This document shows positions 1-5,871 of a DNA stretch of 7,499 bases, piece by piece (position 1 is the first letter of the stretch; each line of letters opens with the position of its first letter). Made by a program: the position numbers and the translations under genes. Under the pieces are notes generated by a model that saw only the letters and a program-made list of their open reading frames with translations, did not search any database and was not told the origin of the DNA. Origin of the DNA: Alistipes sp. (GTDB taxonomy: Bacteria > Bacteroidota > Bacteroidia > Bacteroidales > Rikenellaceae); NCBI GenBank assembly GCA_017561105.1, contig JAFZDR010000036.1:1-7499 (forward strand), in the 5' to 3' direction.

Positions 1-356
1 TAGTTGCCTGTCAAAGCGCGTACCACGCCGTCGAAAGTGCGTGCGCCGAAGTAGTCATCAACCTCGGGAATCTCCTCGCGCAACTCATCGGCATAGCGCT
101 CCGAAAGACAGCCGATAACGAAGACCTGCTCGATAAGTCCTGCCTTCTTAGCCTCTACGCAGTTGAGGATAGTGTCGATGCTCTCCTCCTTTGCATCGCC
201 AATAAAACCACATGTGTTGATCACCACAACCTTGGCATCGGTGCGGTCGCTATCGAAGCGAATCTCGTAGCCCGCCTCAGCCAACTGCGCAGCAATATGC
301 TCCGAATCTACGCGATTCTTAGCACAACCCAGCGTTATAATGTTTACAATCTTCAT
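1..356 (-). CDS. rimO: Ribosomal protein S12 methylthiotransferase RimO, N-terminal part (cut by window edge)
   Basis: Radical-SAM methylthiotransferase that adds a methylthio group to a conserved aspartate of ribosomal protein S12. The minus strand read from the ATG at 354-356 gives 118 codons, beginning MKIVNIITLGCAKNRVDSE and continuing to the window edge. This is the N-terminal MTTase (UPF0004) domain. Its three cysteines that bind the auxiliary Fe-S cluster are visible: C11 in LGCAKNRVDSE, C49 in INTCGF and C83 in IGCLSERY. LGCAKN-VDSE favours RimO over the tRNA enzyme MiaB. The radical-SAM and TRAM domains lie outside the window. The start is only 6 bases after the ftsY stop, so it is probably cotranscribed with ftsY. 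No good ribosome binding site is visible, as is usual in Bacteroidetes. Confidence 0.93.
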   Translation of the reverse strand, partial: MKIVNIITLGCAKNRVDSEHIAAQLAEAGYEIRFDSDRTDAKVVVINTCGFIGDAKEESIDTILNCVEAKKAGLIEQVFVIGCLSERYADELREEIPEVDDYFGARTFDGVVRALTGN

Positions 357-362
357 TGCAGA

Positions 363-1373
363 CTATTTTTTACCAAACAGAGCCTTCACAAATTGGTGAC
401 GGTCGAAGATGCGGAGCTGGTCGATACCCTCGCCAATACCGATATAGCGCACAGGCACCTTGAAGGTATCGCTGATGCCGATTACCACACCACCCTTGGC
501 TGTGCCGTCCAACTTTGTGATAGCCAACGATGTAACCTGCGTTGCCTGAGTAAATTGGCGTGCCTGCTCGAAGGCGTTCTGACCTGTAGAGCCGTCGAGA
601 ACAAGCATAACCTCATGCGGAGCATCAGGAATAACCTTCGCCATAACATTGCGAATCTTTGTGAGCTCGTTCATCAAGCCAATCTTATTGTGCAGGCGGC
701 CTGCGGTATCGATCAAGACAATATCGGCATTATTAGCCACAGCCGAGCGCAAGGTATCGAAAGCCACAGATGCGGGATCCGAGCCCATCTCCTGGCGTAT
801 CATTGTTGCACCCGCACGATCTGCCCATACACCGAGCTGGTCGATAGCTGCTGCACGGAAGGTATCTGCCGCACCGATATAGACCTTCTTGCCGGCGCGA
901 GTGAGCTGCGCTGCCAACTTACCGATTGTGGTAGTCTTGCCCGCGCCATTTACGCCGACAACCATAACCACATAAGGTGTACCCTCCTTGACATCGAGTC
1001 CGAAAGAGTCAGCCTTACCCTCGGCCTGTTCCATAAGCAGAGCAATCTCGTCGTAGAGAATAGTGTACAACTCCTCGCTATTTACATACTTGTCGCGAGC
1101 TACACGCTCCTCGATCTTGCGAATAATCTTTACGGTGGTATCTACACCTACATCCGAAGTTATCAAAACCTCCTCCAAGTCGTCGAGCAGATCGGCATCA
1201 ACGGTCGAACGACCCGCAACAGCGCGATGCAACTTGGCAAAGAAGCCCTCCTTAGTCTTCTCCAAGCCCGTATTCAACTCCTCCTGCTCGGTCTGAGCAA
1301 CCTCTTGTGCCACCTCGGGGGTTGCAGCAACCTCCTCTGTCTTTTTCTTCTTAAATATATCGAATAATCCCAT
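363..1373 (-). CDS. ftsY: Signal recognition particle receptor FtsY
   Basis: SRP receptor GTPase: it docks with the Ffh-RNA particle at the inner membrane so that nascent membrane proteins reach the Sec translocon. From MGLFDIFKKKK it is 336 aa. Residues 1-40 are a short charged A region with a basic amphipathic start. The N domain follows (about 42-125), then the G domain: P-loop GVNGAGKT (140-147), DTFRAAA (170-176), DTAGR (222-226), TKLDGTAKGG (286-295) and the closing GIGEGIDQLRIF (312-323). The frame is open 15 codons further to a GTG at 1418, but that codon lies inside the predicted -7 box; the ATG at 1373 has AAAGGA just upstream and begins with the typical FtsY sequence. A long plus-strand ORF across this gene is an antisense shadow. 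I recall ribosomal protein genes rpmB/rpmG upstream of ftsY in other Bacteroidales; here a divergent gene stands instead. Confidence 0.97.
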   Translation of the reverse strand: MGLFDIFKKKKTEEVAATPEVAQEVAQTEQEELNTGLEKTKEGFFAKLHRAVAGRSTVDADLLDDLEEVLITSDVGVDTTVKIIRKIEERVARDKYVNSEELYTILYDEIALLMEQAEGKADSFGLDVKEGTPYVVMVVGVNGAGKTTTIGKLAAQLTRAGKKVYIGAADTFRAAAIDQLGVWADRAGATMIRQEMGSDPASVAFDTLRSAVANNADIVLIDTAGRLHNKIGLMNELTKIRNVMAKVIPDAPHEVMLVLDGSTGQNAFEQARQFTQATQVTSLAITKLDGTAKGGVVIGISDTFKVPVRYIGIGEGIDQLRIFDRHQFVKALFGKK

Positions 1374-1417
1374 AGTCCTTTGTCTGTTAAGAGCTAAAAG
1401 CTTTTCTAAATTACGCA

Positions 1418-1425
1418 CAAATATA
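1418..1425 (-). promoter_or_regulatory. Predicted -7 box for ftsY-rimO
   Basis: The minus strand reads TATATTTG, an exact match to the Bacteroidetes -7 consensus TAnnTTTG. Transcription would begin near 1411, giving a leader of roughly 40 nt before the ATG at 1373. This supports that start over the upstream GTG. No convincing -33 TTTG is visible at the expected distance. Confidence 0.55.
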
Positions 1426-1436
1426 CAATTTTTTCT

Positions 1437-1444
1437 TATATTTG
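1437..1444 (+). promoter_or_regulatory. Predicted -7 box for the secreted-protein gene
   Basis: TATATTTG on the plus strand matches TAnnTTTG and stands about 29 bases before the ATG at 1473. It is back to back with the ftsY -7 box, with only 11 bp between them, so polymerases at the two promoters would compete for overlapping DNA. The -33 element is not clear. Confidence 0.55.
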
Positions 1445-1472
1445 CGTTAGAATTATATAAATAGAGGTATAT

Positions 1473-2375
1473 ATGAGGAGTTTTTTGATCATAGTGGCGG
1501 CTTTAGCATTCTCGATATCGGCAGCGGCACAAGATCTTCTTGTGAAGCGCAATGGCGAGCAGATGAGAGTCAAAGTTTTGAAAATCACAAAGAAGAAGGT
1601 ACAATTCACACGCCAAGGTTCGGAGTTTCCTGTATATACACTCCCAACCTCTGAAATCGACTATATAGAGTACCCTATGGGAGATCGCGACACCTTTAAC
1701 AAGGAGGCGAGTAGCACTCCCGCACCCGCACCAAGCTCCGAAGCAACCCAGAGTAGGGAGCTTGAAAAATGGCACGGTGCAGTTCCGTCAACAAATCTTG
1801 TACCCCTCTCTGTGCAGACGGCAAAGAAGTACACTATAGGCGAAATATACGACCAGGATGGTGTAAAGGGTATTGTGGCGGTACTCTACGATGGTGGCGA
1901 GCACGGATTGGTGATGTCGCTCGATGAGGCGTGTCTGGCTTGGAGCACCCTACCTCGCAAAAAGGTAAAGAAGACCGGCGCCAACGACCGTTACGACGGC
2001 ATGGCAAATATGAAGGCTATAGAGAAATATATCGCCGACAACAATCTCTCATGGAATCAGTTCCCTGCGTTCAAGTGGTGTCGCGACAAGGGCGAAGGTT
2101 GGTTTTTACCCTCTATCAACGAGGTGTGGAGTGCGGGTACGATGTCTATGGGCGGATCGCGTGCAGCAATCAACCGCAAGTTCAGAAGGAACTATAACCA
2201 TTCTCTCGAGAGCGCTAAAGGGGTACCTTTGAGCAATTTGATGTTCTATCACTCCTCGACCGAGGATAATGATCCGAAATATGCGCTCTACACCCATATG
2301 AACTCCGAATCACCGAATACGGACAGTGGCTACAAAGCCGACGAGTTATTTGTCAGAGCATTCCACAAATTCTAA
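1473..2375 (+). CDS. Secreted two-part protein with a DUF1566/Lcl-like C-terminal domain
   Basis: A 300-aa protein of unknown function, probably exported. Residues 1-19 are a Sec signal peptide ending SAAAQ-D. Residues 20-68 form a small strand-rich domain (DLLVKRNGEQMRVKVLKI...LPTSEIDYIEYPMG) of a type common at the N-termini of secreted Bacteroidetes proteins. A Pro/Ala/Ser linker follows (about 78-95). The rest (about 120-300) has the landmarks of the DUF1566/Lcl C-terminal fold: WCRDKGEGWFLPSINEVWS (202-220), YHSSTEDND (259-267) and a terminal VRAFHKF, like the family's W-LPT-EL, WSSTE and VRPVR motifs. There is no lipobox and no transmembrane segment after the signal peptide. AGAGG (1463-1467) lies 5 bases before the ATG. 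The gene stands alone, with its own promoter and terminator. The domain assignment rests on motif recall; substrate and partner are unknown. Confidence 0.8.
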   Translation: MRSFLIIVAALAFSISAAAQDLLVKRNGEQMRVKVLKITKKKVQFTRQGSEFPVYTLPTSEIDYIEYPMGDRDTFNKEASSTPAPAPSSEATQSRELEKWHGAVPSTNLVPLSVQTAKKYTIGEIYDQDGVKGIVAVLYDGGEHGLVMSLDEACLAWSTLPRKKVKKTGANDRYDGMANMKAIEKYIADNNLSWNQFPAFKWCRDKGEGWFLPSINEVWSAGTMSMGGSRAAINRKFRRNYNHSLESAKGVPLSNLMFYHSSTEDNDPKYALYTHMNSESPNTDSGYKADELFVRAFHKF

Positions 2376-2377
2376 GC

Positions 2378-2413
2378 AAAAGAGGCTGACCAAAAAAACG
2401 GACAGCCTCTTTT
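2378..2413. terminator. Bidirectional intrinsic terminator between convergent genes
   Basis: An 11-bp perfect stem, AAAAGAGGCTG (2378-2388) with CAGCCTCTTTT (2403-2413), extends past one A-A mismatch by two further pairs (CC 2390-2391 with GG 2400-2401), leaving a loop of A7C. Each strand ends in a T-run after the stem. It starts 3 bases after the stop of the plus-strand gene and ends 20 bases before the gcvH stop, so it can serve both. Confidence 0.9.
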
Positions 2414-2432
2414 ATTTAGGTTAAATCGACTA

Positions 2433-2816
2433 CTACTTAGCGATAAACTCAGCGTAAGCCTCTGCCGACAACAAAGCGTCAACCTCCTCAGGAGCCGACA
2501 TCTTAACCTTAATCATCCAGCCTTCGCCGTATGGATCCTTGTTTACGAGTGCAGGATCGGCATCAATTGCAGGGTTTACCTCTACAACCTCGCCCGATAC
2601 AGGAGTAAACGCATCCGAAACGGTCTTTACAGCCTCGATAGTACCGAAGAGATCGCCTGCAACCAAGCTCTCGCCCTCGCTCTGGATATCAACAAATACG
2701 ATATCGCCCAACTCGCTCTGTGCGAAGTCGGTAATACCAACATAGGCGTACTCGCCCTCTACTCGACACCACTCGTGGTCGTTCGAATACTTCAATTCAG
2801 CAGGAATGTTTGACAT
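2433..2816 (-). CDS. gcvH: Glycine cleavage system H protein
   Basis: Lipoyl carrier of the glycine cleavage complex. Its lipoamide arm takes the aminomethyl group from the P protein, passes it to the T protein, and is reoxidised by the L protein; it can also act in lipoate transfer. The 127 aa match the usual length and cover the whole biotinyl/lipoyl-type fold. Landmarks are [19 protein letters not shown] (12-30), ELGDIVFVD (35-43) and the lipoylation site [11 protein letters not shown] with lysine K64, followed by [10 protein letters not shown] and the C-terminal EGWMIKVK. No gcvT, gcvP or lpd lies beside it, so the rest of the system must be elsewhere. No TAnnTTTG box is evident upstream (2817-2892). 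It may be read from further upstream or use a promoter I cannot recognise. Confidence 0.97.
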   Translation of the reverse strand: MSNIPAELKYSNDHEWCRVEGEYAYVGITDFAQSELGDIVFVDIQSEGESLVAGDLFGTIEAVKTVSDAFTPVSGEVVEVNPAIDADPALVNKDPYGEGWMIKVKMSAPEEVDALLSAEAYAEFIAK

Positions 2817-2854
2817 AGTCTTATAGTTTTAGTTGTTAAGTTTTCGTGTACTCC

Positions 2855-2869
2855 GTAGCTGATAGCTAC
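2855..2869. repeat. Two-unit heptad repeat / small hairpin in the gcvH leader
   Basis: GTAGCTGATAGCTAC is a 6-bp inverted repeat with a 3-base loop. Read the other way it is two 7-bp units, TAGCTGA and TAGCTAC (2856-2869), related to the longer arrays in this window. It lies about 40 bases before the gcvH start. Two units are few, so membership in the repeat family is tentative. Confidence 0.4.
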
Positions 2870-2892
2870 ATATTATCTTTTTCTTGGGCTTT

Positions 2893-2913
2893 TAGCCATT
2901 GGCCATTAGTCAT
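2893..2913 (+). repeat. Array of a 7-bp repeat (TAGCCAT type), 3 units
   Basis: Three consecutive heptads: TAGCCAT (2893-2899), TGGCCAT (2900-2906) and TAGTCAT (2907-2913). The same unit in reverse complement forms the array at 3583-3615. The stop codon of the 70-aa ORF (2906-2908) lies inside this array, so it overlaps a gene end. Confidence 0.7.
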
Positions 2914-3118
2914 TTGCTTTTTCTTCAAATTCTCTAACAAAATTTAGGGTTTCTTCTTTTCGTTTTCTTCGACTAACCCACCATAAAACACCATCCAATA
3001 TATATTGACCATTTTCTTTGGCAATAATTTCTTCTCGCAACTCGCGCAGTTCCTCTTCTGTAAGGTCTGTAACTTTCAAACCCTCTGCTTCTAACGCTCT
3101 TTGAATTTTGGCATCCAT
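2906..3118 (-). CDS. Small charged protein of unknown function (70 aa)
   Basis: I do not recognise a family. The 70-aa product has an N-terminal stretch rich in Glu/Leu/Arg that should be helical (DLTEEELRELREEIIAKE, residues 18-35), then ILDGVLWWVSRRKRKEE (40-56), a short hydrophobic turn with two tryptophans followed by a basic cluster, and an acidic tail. There is no signal peptide or obvious membrane segment. The ATG is 9 bases after the stop of the restored four-helix-bundle frame, so the two were probably one transcript. The coding sequence is AT-rich (about 32% GC over 2921-2980 by hand count, against about 53% over 6121-6180 in dapD). Its stop lies within a heptad array, so the repeat may have fixed the present C-terminus. 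Confidence 0.6.
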   Translation of the reverse strand: MDAKIQRALEAEGLKVTDLTEEELRELREEIIAKENGQYILDGVLWWVSRRKRKEETLNFVREFEEKAND

Positions 3119-3127
3119 ACTATTTAG

Positions 3128-3470
3128 TTATTTACGAATAACCGATATTAGATGGTTGATACCCTTTTGTATTGCGTGTAATCTATCCAATAATTGAGCA
3201 TTATCCGACTCTGTAATATAGCCGACCCTATTGTTGTGTTTCTAACTCAAATGCAGAACCTAATGCAATCTCCAAAAAGTGAATAAACTCTATCTCCGAT
3301 TTTCGGGAAGCACCTTCGGCTATATTAGACGATATTGAAACTACCGCACGCTGTATCTGCCCAACCAAACCATACTTTTCCTCTTTCGGAAAATTTGCAG
3401 TGTAGCCGTATATGTCGGTAGCAAGTTCCATCGCCATATTCCAAACAGCATATTTTCGGAAATCTCTCAT
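3128..3470 (-). pseudogene. Four-helix-bundle (S23/IVS-type) protein gene, broken by a frameshift
   Basis: From 3470 the frame encodes 80 aa with the family landmarks: an N-terminal FRKYAVWNMAMELATDIY helix (4-21), FPKEEKYGLVGQIQRA (27-42), SISSNIAEGASRKS (45-58) and EFIHFLEIALGSAFELETQ (61-79). It stops at a TAG at 3228-3230. In another minus frame the missing C-terminus follows at once, NNRVGYITESDNAQLLD and onward to ...LISVIRK with a stop at 3128-3130. Family members, as I recall them, have about five residues between ELETQ and the (K/R)xGY motif; here only 4 nt remain, so a net loss of about 11 nt is the simplest explanation. The gene retains a consensus promoter. The family is named after proteins encoded in 23S rRNA intervening sequences and includes the Avd protein of diversity-generating retroelements, but no reverse transcriptase or template repeat is present here. 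Confidence 0.85.
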
Positions 3471-3475
3471 AAAAA

Positions 3476-3489
3476 GCTAATAGCTATTT
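3476..3489. repeat. Two-unit heptad repeat in the leader of the four-helix-bundle gene
   Basis: GCTAATA (3476-3482) and GCTATTT (3483-3489) match the 7-bp unit of the array at 3583-3615. They lie between the predicted -7 box and the gene start, just before the ATG, and so would be transcribed. Confidence 0.5.
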
Positions 3490-3495
3490 ACTCTA

Positions 3496-3526
3496 CAAAG
3501 GTAATCAAAAAAACACAAAAAGCAAA
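3496..3526 (-). promoter_or_regulatory. Full Bacteroidetes-type promoter of the four-helix-bundle gene
   Basis: On the minus strand TTTG (3523-3526) is followed by a 19-base spacer and TACCTTTG (3496-3503). This fits the -33 TTTG / 19-21 bp / TAnnTTTG pattern and is the best complete promoter in the window. Transcription would start near 3490, some 20 nt before the ATG at 3470. Confidence 0.75.
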
Positions 3527-3582
3527 TTGTTACAGCATATAACGCTTGGGGTAGATTGCTCAGTTCTGCTCTGTAATAAAAA

Positions 3583-3615
3583 GCTAATGGCTAATAGCTA
3601 ACGGCTAATGGCTAT
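3583..3615 (-). repeat. Array of the 7-bp repeat, four full units plus a partial
   Basis: On the plus strand: GCTAATG (3583-3589), GCTAATA (3590-3596), GCTAACG (3597-3603), GCTAATG (3604-3610), then GCTAT. This is the reverse complement of the unit at 2893-2913. The birA stop codon (3612-3614) is inside the last partial unit. The array sits between birA and the promoter of the four-helix-bundle gene. The stretch 3541-3582 beside it holds nothing I can identify, including no clear birA terminator. Confidence 0.8.
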
Positions 3616-4328
3616 ATCACAAATTCAACCTCTTTGAATAAATAATCTTTGGTTTTGCCACTCTCATCCTCCAGGCAGAGTGCTCCCGATGGAGCTGTGC
3701 CGACAATCTTTGCTCGGAACTTCTCGCCACTCGGCAAGGCATAGGTATGCCACTCATCCTTGCGATAGAGCAACGAGTTGTATCGCTCGTGCAGAGCCGC
3801 CTTTGCACCCTCGCGCAATAACTCGTAGTTGCGTTGCAAGTGGCTTACAAAGCATTTCAGCACATCTTCGGCATTGATCTGTTTGCCAAGCAGCTGAGCC
3901 ATAGATACGGGGTTAGGAATAGAGCTGTCAAACTCCGTTTGATTTACATTTATTCCCACTCCGACAATAGTTCTGCGCAGTGTGGTCGATGCAAGCGAGT
4001 GCTCAATAAGTATGCCGACCAACTTTTTGTCGCCAACATAGATATCGTTTGTCCACTTTATCTTCGCCACGATACCATACTCCGCCAACATATCCACCAA
4101 CGACAACGCCACAACCTCCGACACCGAAAACTGCTCGGCAATAGCCACAAACAATGGCTCAAGCACCACAGAAAAGGTGAGATTCTCGCCCTTGTGGCTG
4201 TGCCAAACATGGCCGCGCTGGCCGCGTCCCGCAGTCTGGAAATCGGCCCACACGACATCGCCCTCGCGATACTTCTCGTCGCGAGCGTCGTCGTTAGTCG
4301 AAGCGGTTATATCGAAGTGGTAAATCAT
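3612..4328 (-). CDS. birA: Biotin--[acetyl-CoA-carboxylase] ligase, single-domain type
   Basis: Activates biotin with ATP to biotinyl-5'-AMP and attaches it to a lysine of biotin carrier proteins such as acetyl-CoA carboxylase BCCP. The 238 aa begin directly with the catalytic domain, with no N-terminal winged helix. It is therefore a class I ligase and not a biotin-operon repressor. Motifs: STND (10-13), the nucleotide-binding GRGQRGHVWHS (34-44), KWTNDIYVGDKKLVGILIE (91-109) with the expected catalytic lysine among K101/K102, and GVGINVN (123-129). A small SH3-like C-terminal domain follows (about 190-238). The ATG at 4328 is one base from the stop of the upstream oxidoreductase gene (TAA T ATG), so translation is likely coupled. 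The stop codon falls within the heptad array. Confidence 0.95.
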   Translation of the reverse strand: MIYHFDITASTNDDARDEKYREGDVVWADFQTAGRGQRGHVWHSHKGENLTFSVVLEPLFVAIAEQFSVSEVVALSLVDMLAEYGIVAKIKWTNDIYVGDKKLVGILIEHSLASTTLRRTIVGVGINVNQTEFDSSIPNPVSMAQLLGKQINAEDVLKCFVSHLQRNYELLREGAKAALHERYNSLLYRKDEWHTYALPSGEKFRAKIVGTAPSGALCLEDESGKTKDYLFKEVEFVI

Positions 4329-4329
4329 A

Positions 4330-5808
4330 TTAGCCTAAGAATACTCCATTTTCGAGCAACACCTTGCGAAGGTGTGTCGGGTCTATATTGCGAGGTGTTG
4401 TAGAGCCTTTCACTGCAAGAGCCGCCGCAACACCTGCCGCCTGGCCCATAGCCATACAAGGAGGCATAACGCGGACTGCGCCTGCGGCATCCGAAGTTGC
4501 CGAAAGTGCACGACCTGCAACGAGCAAATTCTCTACACCTTGCGGTACAAGGGTGCTGTATGGCACACCAGACCAACGACCATTCTGCACGGTTATATAC
4601 TCGGTAGAGTTGTCGGACAAGCGACCGTGAACATCCACCGAATTGGATGCCACCAATATCGCATCGTCGGTAACTACGCCATTCAAGAGGTCCTCAACCT
4701 GGAGTATATACTCGCCCAAAATGTGTCTTGACTCACGAATTCCAAGGGTTGAGCCTGTGCATTTCAGCGTTGCATTCTTGCAGCCCGGAACATACTTGTG
4801 GAAGAAATCCATCACCATCTTAACCTGACGGCGTCCCTCGATCTCACCACGAGTGAGATCCTCGGAATTTGTGGCATCAACTCGCGCGATGCGGGTAGTA
4901 TTTACCGCCCACTCGTCATCGCGAACTCCCTTGTAGATATTTACCGAACGGCGAGCAATATCCCAATCTCCATTCTCGACAGCCTTCAAAACATGCCAAT
5001 GGAGTGCACGGTGGCTGACTCCATCCCTCTTATGGAAGGTGTGTAACTTCGACTCGACATTACGCTCAACCTGGCGCGAATCGACATTGTTGATATGGAA
5101 GAAGAGTGTCGAAGGTTGTACTCGACCCGTTCTCGGATTGCCAAACTCTGTTGGAGCACCCGCTCTTGCAGCATAATCGCCATCACCGGTACAATCAATC
5201 ACGATATCAGCCTTTACCGCTTCCAAGCCGCCCTTTGTCAGAATCACAGCACCTACTGCCTTATTGCCCGAAAGGACCGAATTTACAAAGTTTGCATGGA
5301 ACAACACCTTAACTCCCGCCTCGGCGCACATAGTATCCAGAACATACTTCATGGTCTCGGCATCGAATGGAGTCAAGTGGTCGTGGCCCGCCGTAATCCA
5401 AGCCGAATAGCAGGTTGTGTGGCGTATTCCGCTCGGATGCAACGCACCACCCAGCGCCACCATTCTATCGACAATCTCCTCGAAGATACCCTTGATAATC
5501 ATCTGCTCGCCCGTAGTGTCGTAGCAGGTCATAAATGGAGCCACCACGCCGAGTGTAGCCATTCCGCCCAAGGCTCCGCCCTGCTCCACAATCATAACCT
5601 TCACACCTTGACGGGCTGCCGCAATAGCTGCACAAACACCCGCAGGACCACCACCAAGCACCAAAACCTGTGTCTGATACGACTCCTTGATCTTGCCTGC
5701 TTTGAGCGACGACGGAGTAAATGGGTTGGTACAACCACCCAAGAAACTCATCGCTGCACCTCCAACAAGCAAACTACCTGCTGTTGACAAAAAGTCTCTT
5801 CTATCCAT
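4330..5808 (-). CDS. FAD-dependent oxidoreductase with a Tat/lipoprotein-type leader
   Basis: A 492-aa flavoprotein of the FAD_oxidored (PF12831-like) group; substrate not recognised. The N-terminus MDRRDFLSTAGSLLVGGAAM has a twin-arginine motif (RRDFL, 3-7) and then FLGGC, a lipobox with C26 as the candidate lipidated cysteine. This suggests export by Tat as a cofactor-loaded lipoprotein. A Rossmann FAD site follows, VLVLGGGPAGVCAA (48-61) with acidic E75 at the end of the second strand, and a GALGGMATLGVV loop (78-89). VIDCTGDGDYAARAG is the usual second FAD-contact segment. The C-terminal LLVAGRALSATSDAAGAVR with PPCMAMGQAAGVAAA (about 428-464) closes the flavin pocket. It is the upstream partner of birA with a one-base gap, though no shared pathway is evident. 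No clear -7 box precedes it; a heptad array and a long palindrome occupy its upstream region. Confidence 0.88.
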   Translation of the reverse strand: MDRRDFLSTAGSLLVGGAAMSFLGGCTNPFTPSSLKAGKIKESYQTQVLVLGGGPAGVCAAIAAARQGVKVMIVEQGGALGGMATLGVVAPFMTCYDTTGEQMIIKGIFEEIVDRMVALGGALHPSGIRHTTCYSAWITAGHDHLTPFDAETMKYVLDTMCAEAGVKVLFHANFVNSVLSGNKAVGAVILTKGGLEAVKADIVIDCTGDGDYAARAGAPTEFGNPRTGRVQPSTLFFHINNVDSRQVERNVESKLHTFHKRDGVSHRALHWHVLKAVENGDWDIARRSVNIYKGVRDDEWAVNTTRIARVDATNSEDLTRGEIEGRRQVKMVMDFFHKYVPGCKNATLKCTGSTLGIRESRHILGEYILQVEDLLNGVVTDDAILVASNSVDVHGRLSDNSTEYITVQNGRWSGVPYSTLVPQGVENLLVAGRALSATSDAAGAVRVMPPCMAMGQAAGVAAALAVKGSTTPRNIDPTHLRKVLLENGVFLG

Positions 5809-5815
5809 TATTTTA

Positions 5816-5843
5816 AGCTATTAGCCGTTAGCCTTTGCTAATT
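5816..5843 (+). repeat. Array of the 7-bp repeat, about 3-4 degenerate units
   Basis: AGCTATT (5816-5822), AGCCGTT (5823-5829), AGCCTTT (5830-5836) and a decayed GCTAATT (5837-5843). The consensus AGCCATT is a circular permutation of the TAGCCAT unit seen at 2893-2913. It ends 7 bases before the oxidoreductase start codon, so it would lie in that gene's 5' leader. Confidence 0.65.
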
Positions 5844-5871
5844 AAGAATTTGCAGAATTATCATCTATTCC

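Noticed and set aside
297..1367. Long plus-strand ORF (356 codons) across ftsY and the start of rimO
   Set aside because: It is antisense to FtsY, which has all GTPase motifs; the plus-strand translation is Cys/His/Leu-rich and resembles no family.
3128..3470. Part of a diversity-generating retroelement (Avd-like protein)
   Set aside because: The fold family is shared, but the window shows no reverse transcriptase, template repeat or variable repeat; the protein reads as the common stand-alone type.
2893..3615. CRISPR-like array from the regular short repeats
   Set aside because: The units are 7 bp and directly tandem without spacers, and no cas genes are present.
3834..4403. Plus-strand ORF (189 codons) opposite birA
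   Set aside because: Antisense shadow of a ligase with intact motifs; it also runs over the birA-oxidoreductase junction.
5095..5787. Plus-strand ORF (230 codons) opposite the FAD oxidoreductase
   Set aside because: Shadow of a gene with clear FAD-binding motifs; composition is not protein-like and there is no start context.
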